Origin: Deltaproteobacteria bacterium
GTDB lineage: Bacteria; Myxococcota; Myxococcia; Myxococcales; Myxococcaceae
NCBI GenBank assembly: GCA_016875515.1
Contig: VGRA01000246.1
Span: 1 to 5,124, forward strand
Direction of reading: 5' to 3'
DNA length: 5,124 nt
Part shown: positions 1 through 5,124 of the stretch, one piece after another
How the letters are laid out: every line of letters starts with the position of its first letter
Numbering within the stretch: the first letter of the stretch is position 1
Position numbers and translations under genes: made by a program
Notes under the pieces: generated by a model
The model's input: only the letters and a program-made list of their open reading frames with translations
The model's database searches: none
Told to the model about the DNA's origin: nothing

Positions 1-531
1 GCACGCGGGGACCTGGCGCTGCCGCTTTCGCAACTCCGTTACATCCACGAGGCCAAGACGGGCGCGCTGTTCGGATGGGGTGGCAAGGCCGCCGCGCTGC
101 TCGCCGGCGACGAGCAGGCCGCGGGGCGGTTTGATCTCTTCGGCCGGCGGCTGGGCATTGCCTTCCAGATAGCAGACGACATCCGGGACATCGCCGGGAC
201 GGACGAGGGGAAGCCGCAGTACGCGGACGTGCAGTCGCGCACCCCGTCGCTCCCCATCCTGCTTGCCGCGCAGGGGGACGAGTCCCTCCGGCGCAAGCTG
301 CGGGACGCCTGGGCCTTCAGCGCGCTGAGCCCGGAGAAGGTGAAGGAGCTGGGCAACGCGGTGGCCGCGTCCGGTGCGCTGCAGTCGGCGAGCCGGATGG
401 TGGAGGAAGAAACCTCCGCGGCGCTCGCGGCGCTCGGCCCCTCGGCCCGGGAGTCGGATGCCGGCCGGGAGCTCATCTCGTGGGCCGAGCGGCTGGCGGC
501 CTCGGTGCAGGTGAAGAAGGGGGCCGCGTGA
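1..531 (+). CDS. Polyprenyl (isoprenyl) diphosphate synthase, C-terminal part (5' end outside window)
   Basis: The frame is open from base 1 and gives 176 residues before TGA. This is the C-terminal half of a trans-isoprenyl diphosphate synthase, which condenses isopentenyl diphosphate onto an allylic diphosphate to build farnesyl, geranylgeranyl or longer chains. Visible landmarks are the KTG segment at local residues 19-21, then FQIADDIRD at 55-63, which is the second Asp-rich motif (SARM) that holds Mg2+-diphosphate. After it, GKP (70-72) and D76 are conserved, but the usual GK before T-x-P is Ser-Arg (79-80). The first Asp-rich motif and the residues before it, which set chain length, lie upstream of the window, so the product length cannot be stated. 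Its stop overlaps the next gene's start, so the two are probably cotranscribed and coupled. The family call is firm; the specific enzyme is not. Confidence 0.9.
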   Translation, partial: ARGDLALPLSQLRYIHEAKTGALFGWGGKAAALLAGDEQAAGRFDLFGRRLGIAFQIADDIRDIAGTDEGKPQYADVQSRTPSLPILLAAQGDESLRRKLRDAWAFSALSPEKVKELGNAVAASGALQSASRMVEEETSAALAALGPSARESDAGRELISWAERLAASVQVKKGAA

Positions 532-1109
532 AGGGCTACCTGTGGACCGTGGCCGGGCGCCCCGCTGCGCCGGGGCAGGTCCGCGGGGGGGGGCTGGAGC
601 AATGGGAGGCCACGGCCGTGGACGCCGTGGGCAACGTCATCGAGTTCTGGGGGTTCAAGCGCAACCAGGGGCGCGTCTGGGCGCTGCTGTACCTGCGGGA
701 CGCGCCGCTCACCGCCGGGGAGATCGAGGCGGCGCTGGACCTGAGCAAGGGCGGTGTCTCCATGCTGCTGCGGGACCTGGAGCGGTGGGGCGTGGTGCTG
801 CGCGTCCGCGCGCAGGGGGACGCCGCGTGGCGCTACCAGGCCGAGACGGACCTCATGCGAATGGTGTCGCGGGTGCTCGCCGAGCGGGAGGGGCAGCTGC
901 TCTCCCGGATCCGACAGGACCTGGTAGAGGCCAAGCGCATGGCGCAGGAGGCCGGCGTGGCCCGCCCCCAGATGCAGCGCCTGGCGCGCATGGCCCTTCT
1001 TGCGGAGCAGACGGACCGCGCGCTCAAGTTGTTCCTCAAGACGGCGCGGCTGGACGTGGGCAGCGTGTTCCAGGCCCTCCAGCCCACTTCCAAGCACGGA
1101 GATTCCTGA
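528..1109 (+). CDS. GbsR/MarR-family winged-helix transcriptional regulator
   Basis: The product has 193 residues from GTG. The segment at residues 25-55 (EQWEATAVDAVGNVIEFWGF, then KRNQGRVWALLYL) is the typical start of GbsR-like MarR regulators. The helix-turn-helix follows: LTAGEIEAALDLSKGGVSMLL at about 61-81 is the supporting and recognition helix pair, and LERWGVVLRV plus WRYQAE (84-106) form the wing. The C-terminal part (about 110-175) is charged and helical, as expected for dimerisation. GTG at 528 is chosen because it forms a GTGA overlap with the preceding stop and has AAGG (517-520) seven bases upstream. The first 22 or so residues are not typical of the family and contain a nine-G run, so the true N-terminus could differ. 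The target operon and ligand are unknown. Location suggests control of this cluster, which is inference only. Confidence 0.85.
   Translation: MKGYLWTVAGRPAAPGQVRGGGLEQWEATAVDAVGNVIEFWGFKRNQGRVWALLYLRDAPLTAGEIEAALDLSKGGVSMLLRDLERWGVVLRVRAQGDAAWRYQAETDLMRMVSRVLAEREGQLLSRIRQDLVEAKRMAQEAGVARPQMQRLARMALLAEQTDRALKLFLKTARLDVGSVFQALQPTSKHGDS
585..593 (+). repeat. Nine-base G homopolymer inside the start of the regulator gene
   Basis: Nine consecutive G residues encode part of the Arg-Gly-Gly-Gly stretch at about codons 19-22 of the regulator. The run lies just before the first conserved family residues. A one-base slip here would change the frame of everything downstream, so it is a possible site of sequencing error or replication slippage. 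The downstream frame as given is clearly the correct one. Confidence 0.7.
1098..1101 (+). promoter_or_regulatory. Ribosome binding site (GGAG) for the cyclotransferase-like gene
   Basis: GGAG lies nine bases before the ATG at 1111, inside the last codons of the regulator gene. It supports that ATG over the upstream in-frame alternatives, which would overlap the regulator by more than 100 bases and add a non-conserved Arg/Ser-rich leader. Confidence 0.6.
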
Positions 1110-1110
1110 C

Positions 1111-1635
1111 ATGGACGCCCACTACGACAGCGTGATGAGCGCCCGCGCGAAGGCCGGGGAGACCGGCACCCGGCTCTACTTCGCCTACTCCACCATCCTG
1201 GACCGCGCCGCCTTCCTCGAGTGGCGGGACCAGCACGGATACGACTTCTTCGAGCTGCCCCCGGGCGAGCTGGCCGAGGCGCAGGGGCTCTCGCTCGTCT
1301 ACGACTTCCCCTCCCGCTGGTGGGCGGGGCGCGTGGCCGGGTTGAAGGACGCCCCCGGCGCGACGGTGTGGGGACGGCTCTTCGAGATCCCGGAGAAGGA
1401 CTGGCCCATCGTCCAGCACAAGGAGGGCGCGGTCACCGGGATGTCGGTGGCGCGGCCCGTGCGGGTGACGGTGGGGGGGCGCGAGCTGGAGGCCACCGCC
1501 TTCACCACCAACCCCGTGCGCGCCTCCGGCGACGGCCAGGTGAGCGGCCGCTTCGTGGAGGCCCTGGTCCGGGGTGCGACGTCTGCCGGGCTCCCGGCGG
1601 AGTGGATCCAGATGCTTCCGGGGCAGGCGAAGTAG
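1111..1635 (+). CDS. Gamma-glutamylcyclotransferase-fold protein
   Basis: The product has 174 residues and resembles the gamma-glutamylcyclotransferase (GGCT/AIG2-like) fold. Those enzymes release 5-oxoproline from gamma-glutamyl peptides or amines. Supporting features are TRLYFAYSTILD at residues 20-31, in the place of the glycine-rich YGSN loop; ATVWGRLFEIP at 84-94, matching the typical 'V.G.ly.i' strand; and HKEGAVTGMS at 103-112, where E105 sits in the position of the catalytic Glu. The substrate-loop Gly-Ser-Asn is replaced by Ser-Thr-Ile, so the substrate may differ from classical GGCT. No signal peptide or membrane segment is visible, so it is probably cytosolic. It begins one base after the regulator's stop and has a GGAG ribosome site, so it is the last gene of the + strand operon. 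Its TAG is one base from the opposing glgB stop. The fold call is fairly secure; the reaction is not. Confidence 0.72.
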   Translation: MDAHYDSVMSARAKAGETGTRLYFAYSTILDRAAFLEWRDQHGYDFFELPPGELAEAQGLSLVYDFPSRWWAGRVAGLKDAPGATVWGRLFEIPEKDWPIVQHKEGAVTGMSVARPVRVTVGGRELEATAFTTNPVRASGDGQVSGRFVEALVRGATSAGLPAEWIQMLPGQAK

Positions 1636-1636
1636 C

Positions 1637-3835
1637 TCAGGCGCCCGAGGGCACGAGCCAGCGCACGGACAGCGGCGGCAGGGTCAGCAGGATCTGCGCG
1701 GGCTGGCGGTCCTGCGCGACGGCCTCTGCCTGCACGGGCGCGCCGTCCGCCCCTGTGCCGCCGTAGCGGGCGTCGTCGGTGTTGAGGACCGTCTCCCACG
1801 TCCCGGCCTGGGGCGCGCCCAGCGCGTAGTCCTGCCGGACCACCGGGGCGAGGTTGGCCACGCAGAGCAGCGGGCGCGTGCCCTTCTTCCCGCGGCGGAT
1901 GAAGGCGTAGACGTTGACGTCCGCGCTGTCCGCCTGCACCCACTGGAACCCGGCGAAGGAGGTGTCCTCCTCCCAGAGCGCCCCTTCGGCTGCGTAGCGC
2001 CGGTTGAGCTCCGCCACCAGGGCCTGCACGCCGGCGTGGCCCGCGTCCTCCAGCAGGTGCCAGTCCAGGCTCTGGTCGTGGTTCCATTCCCGCCGCTGGG
2101 CGAACTCGCCGCCCATGAAGAGCAGCTTCTTGCCGGGGTGCGCCCACATCCACGCGAGCAGCGCGCGGACGTTGGCGCGCTTCTGCCAGTCATCCCCGGG
2201 CATCTTGCCCAGCAGCGAGCCCTTGCCGTGCACCACCTCGTCGTGGCTGAGCGGGAGGATGAAGCGCTCGCTGAAGGCGTAGGTGAGGCCGAAGGTGAGC
2301 TGGTGGTGGTGGTGCTGGCGGTGGATGGGATCCCGCGAGAAGTAGCTCAACGTGTCGTTCATCCACCCCATGTTCCACTTGTAGGTGAAGCCGAGCCCTC
2401 CCTCCGAGGTGGGGTGGGACACCTTCGGCCACGTGGTGGACTCCTCTGCCGCCACGAAGGCGCCGGGGTGCTTCGCCTTCACCGCGTCGTTCACCTCGCG
2501 CAGGAAGTCCACGGCCTCCAGGTTCTCCCGGCCCCCCAGCCGGTTGGGCAGCCACTCGCCCGCCTTCCGCGAGTAGTCCAGGTAGAGCATGGAGGCCACG
2601 GCGTCTACGCGCAGCCCGTCTACGTGGTACGCCTCCAGCCAGAACAGCGCGTTGGCCACGAGGAAGTTCCGCACCTCGTTGCGGCCGAAGTTGAAGATGA
2701 GCGTCCCCCAGTCCGGGTGCGCGCCCAGCCGCGGGTCGGCGTGCTCGAACAGGGCGCTGCCGTCGAACCGTCCCAGCGCCGCGGCGTCCCGCGGGAAGTG
2801 GCCCGGCACCCAGTCCAGGATGACGCCAAGGCCGCGCCCGTGCAGGTGGTCCACCAGGTAGCGGAAGTCGTCCGGGTGGCCGAAGCGCGCGGTGGGGGCG
2901 TAGTAGCCGGACACCTGGTAGCCCCAGCTGCCGCCGTACGGGTGCTCCGCTACCGGCATGAACTCCACGTGGGTGAAGCCCATGCGCTCCACGTATTCGC
3001 CCAGCACCGGCGCCAGCTCCCGCCACGTCAGGGCGCGGCTGGCCCCCGTGGAGGCATCCTCCACCACGTGGCGCCACGAGCCAGGGTGCACCTCGTAGAT
3101 GCTCATGGGGCGCGGGGTCCCTTCCGTGGCGCGGCGCTGCTCCATCCACGCGTCGTCGCTCCAGGCGAAGTGGCCCAGCTCGTGGACCACGGACGCGGTG
3201 GCAGGAGGGATCTCGGTCCGGAAGGCATAGGGGTCTGACTTGAGGAAGTGCATCCCGCCGCCGCGCGGGTGGATCTCAAACTTGTAGCGGACCCCTTCCG
3301 ACACCTCGGGCACGAACAGCTCCCAGGTGCCGGAGGCGCCCATGGCGCGCATGGGGTGGAGCCGGCCATCCCAGGAGTTGAAGTCCCCCACCACGGAGAC
3401 CGAGTCCGCCTCGGGCGCCCACACCGCGAAGGAGACGCCGGCCACGCCGTTCACGTGGCGCACGTGGGCCCCCAGCTTCTCCCACGCGCGTGCATGTCGC
3501 CCCTCGCCCAGGAGGTGGAGATCCATGTCCCCCAGCGTGGGAAGGAAGGAATACGGATCCCGCACGGTGAAGCGGCGCCCGCCCGGGTAGGTGACCTCGA
3601 GCAGGTAGCGGAGCGGGAGCGGGGCAGGGGGAATCCGCCCCTCGAACAGTCCGAGCCGACGCTCCGGGAGCCGGTGGCGCGCCCCGTCCTCCAGCACGCA
3701 CTCCACCGCCACCGCGTCCGGGCGCCAGGTGCGGACGGTGATCCCCTGGGCGTCCGGGTGTGCCCCGAGCAGGGTGTGGGGATCCCGGAGTTTCAGGGCT
3801 GCGAGGCGGTCCGCTGCGGCGTCGGTGGAGATCAT
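1637..3835 (-). CDS. glgB: 1,4-alpha-glucan branching enzyme GlgB (GH13), complete
   Basis: GlgB cuts an alpha-1,4-glucan chain and re-attaches the piece through an alpha-1,6 bond, making branched glycogen in the cytoplasm. The 732 aa product matches the usual length (E. coli 728 aa) and is collinear with the family. An N1 module (about 1-115, with DPHTLLGAH and DPYSFLPTLGDMD) comes first. A CBM48 module follows (about 130-215, with FAVWAPEADSVSVVGDFNSW), and then the GH13 barrel. Catalytic motifs are intact: DWVPGHFP (341-348), GLRVDAVASM with nucleophile D411, AAEEST with acid/base E464, and LSHDEVVHG with D532. The C-terminal beta domain ends in LSVRWLVPSGA. The ATG overlaps the native stop of the upstream maltokinase frame (ATGA) and has no clear Shine-Dalgarno, so it was probably translated by coupling. 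It is the only intact gene left in this operon. Confidence 0.97.
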   Translation of the reverse strand: MISTDAAADRLAALKLRDPHTLLGAHPDAQGITVRTWRPDAVAVECVLEDGARHRLPERRLGLFEGRIPPAPLPLRYLLEVTYPGGRRFTVRDPYSFLPTLGDMDLHLLGEGRHARAWEKLGAHVRHVNGVAGVSFAVWAPEADSVSVVGDFNSWDGRLHPMRAMGASGTWELFVPEVSEGVRYKFEIHPRGGGMHFLKSDPYAFRTEIPPATASVVHELGHFAWSDDAWMEQRRATEGTPRPMSIYEVHPGSWRHVVEDASTGASRALTWRELAPVLGEYVERMGFTHVEFMPVAEHPYGGSWGYQVSGYYAPTARFGHPDDFRYLVDHLHGRGLGVILDWVPGHFPRDAAALGRFDGSALFEHADPRLGAHPDWGTLIFNFGRNEVRNFLVANALFWLEAYHVDGLRVDAVASMLYLDYSRKAGEWLPNRLGGRENLEAVDFLREVNDAVKAKHPGAFVAAEESTTWPKVSHPTSEGGLGFTYKWNMGWMNDTLSYFSRDPIHRQHHHHQLTFGLTYAFSERFILPLSHDEVVHGKGSLLGKMPGDDWQKRANVRALLAWMWAHPGKKLLFMGGEFAQRREWNHDQSLDWHLLEDAGHAGVQALVAELNRRYAAEGALWEEDTSFAGFQWVQADSADVNVYAFIRRGKKGTRPLLCVANLAPVVRQDYALGAPQAGTWETVLNTDDARYGGTGADGAPVQAEAVAQDRQPAQILLTLPPLSVRWLVPSGA
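3832..3835 (-). promoter_or_regulatory. ATGA stop/start overlap between the maltokinase frame and glgB
   Basis: The ancestral maltokinase frame reaches TGA at 3834-3832, which overlaps the glgB ATG at 3835-3833. Such 4-base overlaps usually mean translational coupling. No GGAG-like site is seen in the 25 bases upstream of the ATG, which fits dependence on ribosomes ending here. The premature TAA at 3900-3898 now stops that frame 62 bases before the glgB ATG. Confidence 0.8.
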
Positions 3836-3897
3836 GGTGGGGCCGGGCCCGCCAGGTCCGCCTTGGGGATGTGGACCCAGGCGGGGCGGTGTTGGGG

Positions 3898-3900
3898 TTA
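3898..3900 (-). other. Premature TAA stop in the maltokinase remnant
   Basis: This in-frame TAA follows the codons for YELPN and precedes an open, family-like tail (RPAWVHIP). Related maltokinases have Glu at this position (pattern LYELxxEL), so one G-to-T change of a GAA codon explains it. The frame is otherwise undisturbed down to the ATGA overlap. Confidence 0.75.
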
Positions 3901-4202
3901 GTTCGGGAGTTCGTACAACAACTTCTCGAATTCCAGCGAGCCCAACAGCACTTCAAACGCGTGCCCCTCAGAGACCAGGCCGGTTCCAAACACCGTGGCG
4001 CGGTAACCGTCCGGCAGCGCCTCGCGCAGGGGGAGCGCCCTCGGGTGGCCGGGGGCGCCGCCGGGCGCCGCCGCTTCCGCGTACGCCAAGCTCCGGAGCA
4101 GCCCCGCCACGTCCCGCAACGGGAAATGGCGCACCCGCCGCTTCTCCAGGGACCGCGCCGGCTCCCCCTCGAAGTCGAAGAAGTACCAGTCCCCGCGCCG
4201 GT

Positions 4203-4209
4203 CGAGCAC
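4203..4209 (-). other. Deletion/fusion junction between glgE and maltokinase sequence
   Basis: Upstream of this point the - strand reads as GlgE (…ALDLAFQCS, ending at 4203). Downstream it reads as maltokinase (VLDRRGDWYFF…, from 4209) in a frame shifted by one base. The seven bases GTGCTCG (4209-4203) fit both genes: the end of AFQCS in GlgE and the VL-D codons after the expected GQ of maltokinase. This suggests a recombination through about 7 bp of microhomology. The microhomology is inferred, because the lost flanks are not in the window. Confidence 0.8.
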
Positions 4210-5105
4210 TGGAAGGCGAGATCCAGCGCCACCTCCAGCCCCAGGCGCCGCGCCTCCGCCACGAAGCGGGCGAAGTCCTCCAGCGTGCCCAGCTCCGGGT
4301 GGACCGCCTCGTGGCCGCCCTCGGTGGCGCCAATGGCCCAGGGGCTGCCCACGTCCCCGGGATCCGCGCGCGGCGTGTTGTTGCGCCCCTTCCGCCCGGT
4401 GCGGCCAATGGGGTGGACGGGCGGCAGGTACACCACGTCAAAGCCCAGCGAGGCGATGTCCGGCAGCGCCGCCGCGGCGGTGGCGAAGGTGCCGTGCTGG
4501 CCCGCGGTGCCGGTGGAGCGCGGGAAGAACTCGTACCAGGCCCCGGCGAAGGCGCGGGGGCGGCAGGCGAGCACCCGCTCGGTCGGGCCGCGCGTGGCGA
4601 GGTGGCGCTCGGGGGCGCGGGCTGCCAGTTCCACCAGGGCGGGGGACAGCGCCGCCTCCACCGCGGCAGGGCCTCCTGCCCGGAGCCGCTCGGCGTAGGC
4701 GCGCAGCAGGGGCCTGTCTGGCCCGGGTGCTCGCTCCACCGCCTCGTCCAGCAACGCGGCACCCTCCAACAACTCGGGTTGCAACGTCCGGGCGACCGAG
4801 CGCTTGCGGCGGAACTCGTCCTGCCGCGTGGCCACCAGCCGCGGCCAGGCCTCCACCGTCCACGCGTAGAGCCCGGGGCTGGGCGGAACGAAGCTGGCGC
4901 GCCAGCGGTCGTTGCCGAGGGGCTCGAGCGGCACCTCCTGCCACACCGCGTCCTCGGCCCCGCTCGAAGCCCGCCAGAGCAGCAGGCCACCGATCAGGAC
5001 GCGCCCCTCCTTGAGGAGGACCGCCTCCACCTCCACGGGCGCCCCTGCGGGACGGTGGGCCGGGTAGCCACCTTCCACCCGCGGCGAGAGCCGCTCCACC
5101 ACCAC
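4203..5105 (-). pseudogene. glgE: GlgE (alpha-1,4-glucan:maltose-1-phosphate maltosyltransferase) N-terminal fragment, truncated
   Basis: GlgE extends alpha-1,4-glucan with maltose units from maltose-1-phosphate. Residues 1-301 are clearly GlgE. VERLSPRVEGGYP, VPLEPLGNDRWRASF (58-72) and YAWTVEAW (80-87) belong to the N-terminal domain. WYEFFPRS (190-197), GFDVVYLPPVHPIGRTGRKG (221-240), GSPWAIGATEGGHEAVHPEL (253-272) and LEVALDLAFQC (290-300) begin the GH13 barrel. Homology stops at S301, in the third barrel strand. The nucleophile Asp and acid Glu (D394 and E423 in Streptomyces GlgE) and the C-terminal half of a protein of about 650-700 aa are absent. The glgE frame continues without a stop to 3276, giving a 609-codon reading frame whose last 308 residues are Arg/Pro/Gly-rich out-of-frame translation. 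The start is one of three tandem GTG codons (5105, 5102, 5099). The frame is also open to the window edge, so a slightly longer N-terminus is possible. Confidence 0.92.
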
Positions 5106-5106
5106 G

Positions 5107-5113
5107 CCACCTT
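5107..5113 (-). promoter_or_regulatory. Candidate ribosome binding site (AAGGTGG) of glgE
   Basis: Read on the - strand, AAGGTGG (5113-5107) lies one, four and seven bases before the tandem GTG codons at 5105, 5102 and 5099. The seven-base spacing favours initiation at 5099, which would give a protein beginning with ERLSPRVEGG after the initiator. No promoter can be judged because only 11 bases remain upstream. Confidence 0.4.
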
Positions 5114-5124
5114 GACGGGATCCC

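Larger units (their letters stand above)
3832..4209 (-). pseudogene. mak: Maltokinase (Mak/Pep2) C-terminal remnant, or C-terminus of a TreS-Mak fusion; truncated and nonsense-interrupted
   Basis: Maltokinase phosphorylates maltose with ATP to give maltose-1-phosphate, the donor for GlgE. The frame from 4209 reads VLDRRGDWYFFDFEGEPARS and continues with LRDVAGLLRSLAYA. DFEGEP (the metal-binding segment after the catalytic loop) and LRDVAGxLRS are hallmarks of the family C-lobe. Near the end comes LEFEKLLYELPN, then TAA (3900-3898). The same frame stays open afterwards as PQHRPAWVHIPKADLAG and ends in TGA over glgB. From FEK to RPAW the spacing equals the family pattern (LEK-11-RPxW) if the stop is counted as one residue. 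The N-lobe and the HGD-x-H-x-GQ catalytic loop are missing: upstream codons in this frame are glgE DNA read out of frame (GAGSRLP). GTG at 4209 could serve as a start, but the product would lack its catalytic site. A separate mak and a treS-mak fusion cannot be distinguished from what remains. Confidence 0.88.

Noticed and set aside
39..1112. Long - strand open frame (357 codons) opposite the + strand operon
   Set aside because: It is rich in Arg, Pro, Leu and Ala with no family motif and lies exactly opposite well-recognised genes; it is an effect of high third-position GC.
1641..1655. Possible short hairpin (GCCC-GA-GGGC) just past the convergent stops as a terminator
   Set aside because: The stem is only three or four pairs with a tiny loop and no T tract, which is expected by chance in such GC-rich coding DNA.
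2299..2318. GGTGGT-type repeat inside glgB
   Set aside because: It encodes the His run in RQHHHHQLTFGL, a segment that is naturally His-rich in branching enzymes; it is not an independent repeat element.
1574..3238. Long + strand open frame (554 codons) opposite glgB
   Set aside because: Val/His/Arg/Gly-rich sequence without domains; it mirrors the intact GlgB reading frame.
4203..4209. Programmed ribosomal frameshift joining GlgE and maltokinase
   Set aside because: A shift would rejoin frames but could not restore the missing GlgE catalytic centre or maltokinase catalytic loop, and no slippery heptamer or pause structure is evident.
3248..4698. Two + strand open frames (3248-3901 and 3760-4698) opposite glgB, mak and glgE
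   Set aside because: No recognisable domain or credible start signal, and each is antisense to sequence with clear homology on the - strand.
3276..5105. The 609-codon glgE frame as a genuine novel fusion protein
   Set aside because: Only residues 1-301 resemble a protein family. The rest is the mak and glgB DNA read out of frame, with low-complexity Arg/Pro/Gly composition.
1..5124. CRISPR array, tRNA/rRNA, insertion sequence or phage genes
   Set aside because: No regularly spaced repeats, RNA-gene motifs, transposase or integrase motifs or flanking inverted repeats were seen on either strand.

Overview
The window is GC-rich DNA (about 70% G+C by eye, with strong G/C preference at third codon positions) that reads like a myxobacterium of the Myxococcus/Corallococcus/Archangium type. 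That placement is an inference from composition and gene content; there is no marker gene here. Coding density is almost complete, and no intergenic stretch reaches 100 bases once the broken genes are counted.

Layout. On the + strand, a tight three-gene run fills 1-1635: the C-terminal half of a polyprenyl (isoprenyl) diphosphate synthase cut by the window edge, a GbsR/MarR-type helix-turn-helix regulator that overlaps it by 4 bases (GTGA), and a gamma-glutamylcyclotransferase-fold protein that starts one base after the regulator's stop. On the - strand, 5124-1637 carries what was a GlgE-pathway operon in the order glgE > (treS/)mak > glgB. The two blocks converge tail to tail with a single base between stop codons.

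Main result. glgB (1,4-alpha-glucan branching enzyme, 732 aa) is full length with every catalytic motif present, but the genes upstream of it are wrecked. GlgE (maltosyltransferase using maltose-1-phosphate) is recognisable only for its first 301 residues, ending inside the third strand of the catalytic barrel. The sequence then switches at about 4203-4209, in a different frame, to the last 125 or so codons of maltokinase. Everything between is gone: the GlgE catalytic centre, any treS, and the maltokinase N-lobe with its HGD-type catalytic loop. The maltokinase remnant carries a second lesion, a TAA at 3898-3900 in place of a codon that is normally Glu. The frame stays open past this stop, continues through the conserved RPAWVHIP tail, and ends in an ATGA overlap with glgB. 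The operon therefore looks like a GlgE glucan-synthesis locus decayed by a large deletion plus a nonsense mutation, with glgB alone retained.

Consequences. The classical chain trehalose > maltose (TreS) > maltose-1-phosphate (Mak) > linear glucan (GlgE) > branched glucan (GlgB) cannot run from this locus. GlgB could still serve a GlgC/GlgA glycogen route encoded elsewhere. Ribosomes that start at glgE would miss the native stop and run out of frame to 3276, deep into glgB, so the lesion may also disturb glgB translation. A chimeric assembly or collapsed duplicate must be excluded before the deletion is taken as biology.
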